Assembly: GCA_947460065.1 (NCBI GenBank)
Contig: CANHGF010000095.1
Span: forward strand, 1-8,064
DNA from: Comamonadaceae bacterium
GTDB taxonomy: Bacteria; Pseudomonadota; Gammaproteobacteria; Burkholderiales; Burkholderiaceae_C
Length of the DNA stretch: 8,064 nt
Direction: 5' to 3'
The notes under the pieces are model-generated. The model was not told where the DNA came from and searched no databases. It worked only from the letters and a program-made list of their open reading frames with translations. The position numbers were made by a program, and so were the translations under genes. Positions 5,814 to 8,064 of this stretch are shown piece by piece (position 1 is the stretch's first letter; each line of letters begins with the position of its first letter).

Positions 5814-7739
5814 TCAGGGCGCCAGCTCTTCCCAGCGCATCAGTGCCTGCATCAACTCCTCCTCGACCTGCGCCGCCCTCAGGCTCAGCTCGCTCGCGCG
5901 CTGGGGGTCCTTGGCGAAGACGCTGCCATCGGCCAGGGATTGGTCCAGATTTTTTTGCTCCAACTCCAGCGCCTCGATGCGGCCGGGCAGTGCCTTGAAC
6001 TCCTGCTGCTCCCGATAGCTGAGCTTGCGCTTGCTGGGCGGTGTGGCCGCACTGGAGGCTATCTGCGTCGTGACCGCTGGGGCTACCGGCGCTACAGCGG
6101 CTTTAGGTGCGCCAGAAGCTGCCGCGATCTGCCGAGCCCGCGCTGACTGAACCAGCCAGTCACTGACACCGCCTTCGTACTGCCGCCACAGCCCTGGCCG
6201 CTCGGCTGTGCCTTCGTGGACGATCACGCTGGTGACCACTCCGTCCAAAAAACGCCGGTCGTGGCTGACCAGCAGGACGGTGCCGTCGTAGGACTGCAGC
6301 AACTCCTCGAGCAATTCGAGCGTGTCGATGTCCAGATCATTGGTCGGCTCGTCGAGCACCAGCACGTTGGCCGGCCGGGCAAACAGCCGGGCCAGCAGCA
6401 GGCGGTTGCGCTCGCCGCCCGAGAGCGTGCGTACTGGCGACTGCGCGCGTGCCGGCGAAAACAGGAAGTCACCCAAATAGCTGCGCACATGCTTGCGCTC
6501 CCCGTTGACCTCGACCCACTCGCTGCCAGGGCTGATGAAGTCCTCCAGCGTGGCGTTCAGATCCAATGCATCGCGCATCTGGTCGAAATAAGCGATCTGC
6601 AGCTGTGTCCCCAGCCTGACCGTGCCGGGTGGATCGGTGCCATCGGGTGGTAGTTGGCCGAGCAATAGCTTGAGCAGTGTGCTCTTGCCCGCGCCGTTAG
6701 GCCCGATCAGGCCTATCTTGTCGCCTCTCAGGACCGTGGCGCTAAATTGGTGGACCACAGTTCGGCGACCCGCCTCGGTGTCGTAACTCTTGCTGACCTG
6801 GTCGAGCTCGGCCACGATCTTGCCGCTGCGTTCGCCACTGCTCAGATCCAGATTCACCCGACCGAGGGCTGTGCGGCGCGCCGCATGCTGGGCGCGCAAT
6901 TCCTGCAGCCGCTTGATGCGCGCCACGGCTCGTGTGCGCCTGGCTTCAACGCCCTTGCGTATCCATATTTCCTCTTGAGCAAGCAGGCGATCGGCTTTGG
7001 CCTGCACCACCGCCTCCTGTGCCAATTGCTCTTCCTTTTGCGCCAGATACTGCGCAAAGTTGCCGGGGTAGCGTCGCAGATGGCCGCGGTCGAGTTCAAT
7101 GATGCTGGTGGCCACCCGGTCAAGAAAGGCCCGGTCGTGGGTAATGGTGACCACGCTGCCTTTGAAGTCGATCAGCAGGTCTTCCAGCCAGGTGATGGCG
7201 TCGAGATCGAGGTGGTTGGTCGGCTCGTCGAGCAAAAGCACATCCGGCCGGGTGACCAGCGCGCGTGCCAGAGCTACCCGTTTGCGGATGCCTCCTGACA
7301 GCGTGCCCACGACCGCTGAGCCATCTAGTTGCAGACGCTGCAAAGTCTCCTGCACCCGCTGCTCCCAGTTCCAGCCGTCCTGCGCTTCGATCTGCGATTG
7401 CAATGCGTCAAGGTCGGCGCCCTCGCGCGCTTGCAAGTAGTCATCAATCCAAGCCTGCACGGCAGCCAGCCCCTCGCTCACAGCAGAAAAGACCGTACCT
7501 TGCGCGGCCAGCTCCGGCTCCTGCGGAACGTAAGCGATGCGCAACTGCTGCTGCAGCAAGAGGCGCCCATCGTCAGGCTTCTCAATTCCGGCCAAGATCT
7601 TGAGCAAGGACGACTTGCCTGTGCCATTGCGACCGATCAGACCGATTCGCTCGCGCTCCTCCAGCGCGAAGTCGGTATGGTCAAGCAAGGCCACGTGGCC
7701 GTAGGCCAGTTGCGCGTCGAGCAGAGTAATAAGAGCCAT
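5814..7739 (-). CDS. uup: ABC-F family ATPase, Uup type
   Basis: A soluble ribosome-associated tandem ATPase of the ABC-F family, with no membrane segments. Domain 1 has Walker A GRNGTGKS (36-43), signature LSGG (147-150) and Walker B LLLDEPTNHLD (168-178). Domain 2 has Walker A GPNGAGKS (346-353), LSGGE (439-443) and Walker B LVLDEPTNDLD (460-470). Both catalytic glutamates (172, 464) are present, so it should be an active ATPase. The inter-domain linker (about 230-300) contains WIRKGVEARRTR, a Uup hallmark. A charged coiled-coil tail (about 568-635, KRKLSYREQQEFKALPGRIEALE) follows an Ala/Pro-rich spacer and matches the Uup nucleic-acid-binding C-terminal domain. E. coli Uup is linked to precise transposon excision and ribosome rescue or assembly; the role here is inferred. 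I chose ATG 7739 (MALITLLDAQLA, 641 residues) over a TTG at 7754 that adds five residues. No clear Shine-Dalgarno precedes either. The MFS gene follows on the same strand. Confidence 0.9.
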   Translation of the reverse strand: MALITLLDAQLAYGHVALLDHTDFALEERERIGLIGRNGTGKSSLLKILAGIEKPDDGRLLLQQQLRIAYVPQEPELAAQGTVFSAVSEGLAAVQAWIDDYLQAREGADLDALQSQIEAQDGWNWEQRVQETLQRLQLDGSAVVGTLSGGIRKRVALARALVTRPDVLLLDEPTNHLDLDAITWLEDLLIDFKGSVVTITHDRAFLDRVATSIIELDRGHLRRYPGNFAQYLAQKEEQLAQEAVVQAKADRLLAQEEIWIRKGVEARRTRAVARIKRLQELRAQHAARRTALGRVNLDLSSGERSGKIVAELDQVSKSYDTEAGRRTVVHQFSATVLRGDKIGLIGPNGAGKSTLLKLLLGQLPPDGTDPPGTVRLGTQLQIAYFDQMRDALDLNATLEDFISPGSEWVEVNGERKHVRSYLGDFLFSPARAQSPVRTLSGGERNRLLLARLFARPANVLVLDEPTNDLDIDTLELLEELLQSYDGTVLLVSHDRRFLDGVVTSVIVHEGTAERPGLWRQYEGGVSDWLVQSARARQIAAASGAPKAAVAPVAPAVTTQIASSAATPPSKRKLSYREQQEFKALPGRIEALELEQKNLDQSLADGSVFAKDPQRASELSLRAAQVEEELMQALMRWEELAP

Positions 7740-7846
7740 GAGCAGTATGTACAAGTGGTCGCCGATTATGCGGCTGGCCCCCTTAGGCCCGAGCTCCTAT
7801 TGCGGCCCTTCGCTCGAGGAATGGCTCAGTGGGGCCCACCTTCGAG

Positions 7847-7873
7847 TCATTGATTGCAGTCTCTGCTTTTCAT
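7847..7873 (-). CDS. Possible 8-residue leader peptide upstream of uup
   Basis: On the minus strand, CAGAGGAGAAATC (7886 down to 7874) places a near-perfect Shine-Dalgarno (AGAGGAG) 5 bases before ATG 7873. The frame reads MKSRDCNQ and stops with TGA at 7847-7849. This is the best ribosome-binding site in the window, yet it drives only eight codons, 107 bp before the uup ATG. ABC-F resistance genes in other bacteria are known to use leader-peptide attenuation; applying that here is inference. It could equally be chance or the relic of a decayed gene. Confidence 0.3.
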   Translation of the reverse strand: MKSRDCNQ

Positions 7874-7946
7874 GATTTCTCCTCTGAGGCCGCATGTTGT
7901 GCCCGCATAGCCGAAGGGACTCCTTGAAATCTTTTTTTGCGCCAGC

Positions 7947-7975
7947 TTGAACGGGCCAAAAAATGGTGCTATAGT
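7947..7975 (+). promoter_or_regulatory. Strong sigma70-type promoter facing out of the window
   Basis: TTGAAC (7947-7952) and TATAGT (7970-7975, 5 of 6 to consensus) are separated by the ideal 17 bp. TGC directly before the -10 makes an extended -10 (TGn). Upstream, GAAATCTTTTTTT (7926-7938) sits where an UP element would be. Transcription should start near 7982 and leave the window within about 80 nt. The combination suggests a well-expressed gene or stable RNA beyond 8064. It is divergent from uup. Confidence 0.6.
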
Positions 7976-8064
7976 CTATGGCTCGGCTGATCACTGCGAC
8001 GTCTTCGGACAACAGCAAAAAAAAGTCGAGCGGATGCTTCAAAAAGCTCTGTCAAGTAAGCAGC

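Larger units (their letters stand above)
7740..8064. other. Intergenic region upstream of uup, 325 bp, no convincing complete gene
   Basis: From the uup start outward, the minus-strand leader holds short inverted repeats: GCCG/CGGC (7761-7764 and 7771-7774), GGCC/GGCC (7776-7779 and 7786-7789), CGAGC/GCTCG (7790-7794 and 7812-7816) and GTGG/CCAC (7829-7832 and 7836-7839). The mini-ORF at 7847-7873 follows. Farther right, A/T-rich runs (CTTTTTTT at 7931-7938; eight A at 8017-8024) flank an outward plus-strand promoter. GTC-TTCG-GAC (8001-8010) could form a small cUUCGg tetraloop hairpin in that transcript. No tRNA fold and no terminator with a stable GC stem plus T-run was found. Two plus-strand frames are open at the right edge, but neither start is well supported. 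Confidence 0.6.

Noticed and set aside
5304..6146. 280-codon plus-strand frame spanning the MFS start and the uup end
   Set aside because: Antisense to two well-supported genes; no domain recognised.
7821..7850. tRNA-like fragments (a D-loop-like GGCTCAGTGGG and a T-loop-like TTCGAGTC)
   Set aside because: They are only about 10 bases apart, with no anticodon arm between them and no acceptor stem on either strand.
7915..7938. Possible intrinsic terminator (AAGG-GACT-CCTT followed by a T-run)
   Set aside because: The stem is only four pairs and is separated from the T-run by six bases; the T-run is better explained as an upstream promoter tract.
7797..8042. 81-codon minus-strand frame upstream of uup
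   Set aside because: It runs through the strong plus-strand promoter and the short-repeat leader, has no family resemblance and no Shine-Dalgarno of note.
7978..8064. Plus-strand frame from ATG 7978 open to the edge (begins MARLITATSSDN)
   Set aside because: The ATG lies upstream of the start predicted from the adjacent -10 box and has no ribosome-binding site; 29 codons are too few to judge.
8034..8064. Plus-strand frame from ATG 8034 open to the edge (begins MLQKALSSKQ)
   Set aside because: It has a sensible distance from the promoter, but the ribosome-binding site is poor and only ten codons are visible, so I did not list it as a gene.

Overview
The window looks like chromosome of a high-GC betaproteobacterium, most likely a Burkholderiales member near the Comamonadaceae. 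This is inferred from GC-rich third codon positions, the style of the Uup and RluF-like proteins, and a CoA ligase joined to a branched-chain amino-acid-type ABC transporter gene; no rRNA or marker gene here proves the taxonomy. There are five complete protein genes and one gene cut by the left edge. I see no mobile element, CRISPR array or tRNA.

Left part (1-2345, minus strand): a large AMP-forming acyl-CoA ligase is followed after 23 bp by the start of livG, an ATPase of a LivFGHMK-type ABC importer that runs off the left edge. This looks like an uptake-and-activation operon for a carboxylic acid. Divergent from it is a Crp/Fnr-family regulator (2527-3240, plus strand), followed after 28 bp by an RluF-like 23S rRNA pseudouridine synthase (3269-4117).

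The 181-bp divergent control region (2346-2526) is the most informative non-coding part. It holds the inverted repeat TTGTCATTGCGACGACAA (2432-2449), which has the spacing of a Crp-family operator (TGTCA-N6-CGACA). The regulator's recognition helix has Gln where E. coli CRP has Glu181, which fits a TGTC rather than TGTG half-site. The repeat centre lies 41.5 bp upstream of the start predicted from a -10-like hexamer facing the ligase, the classic class II activator position. It also overlaps the -10 of a plausible promoter for the regulator gene. A local activator/autorepressor circuit controlling the ligase-liv operon is therefore a specific, testable prediction.

Right part (4124-7739, minus strand): an ABC-F ATPase of the Uup type is followed after 64 bp by an MFS_3/EntS-type transporter with a C-terminal soluble ABM-like domain. 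The MFS gene converges on the rluF-like gene with 6 bp between stop codons.

Right edge (7740-8064): a 325-bp stretch without a convincing complete gene. On the minus strand, upstream of uup, there is an 8-codon ORF with a near-perfect Shine-Dalgarno sequence, then 107 bp of short inverted repeats. On the plus strand there is a strong promoter-like element (TTGAAC-17-TATAGT with an extended TGC and an A/T-rich upstream tract) pointing out of the window to an unseen gene or RNA.
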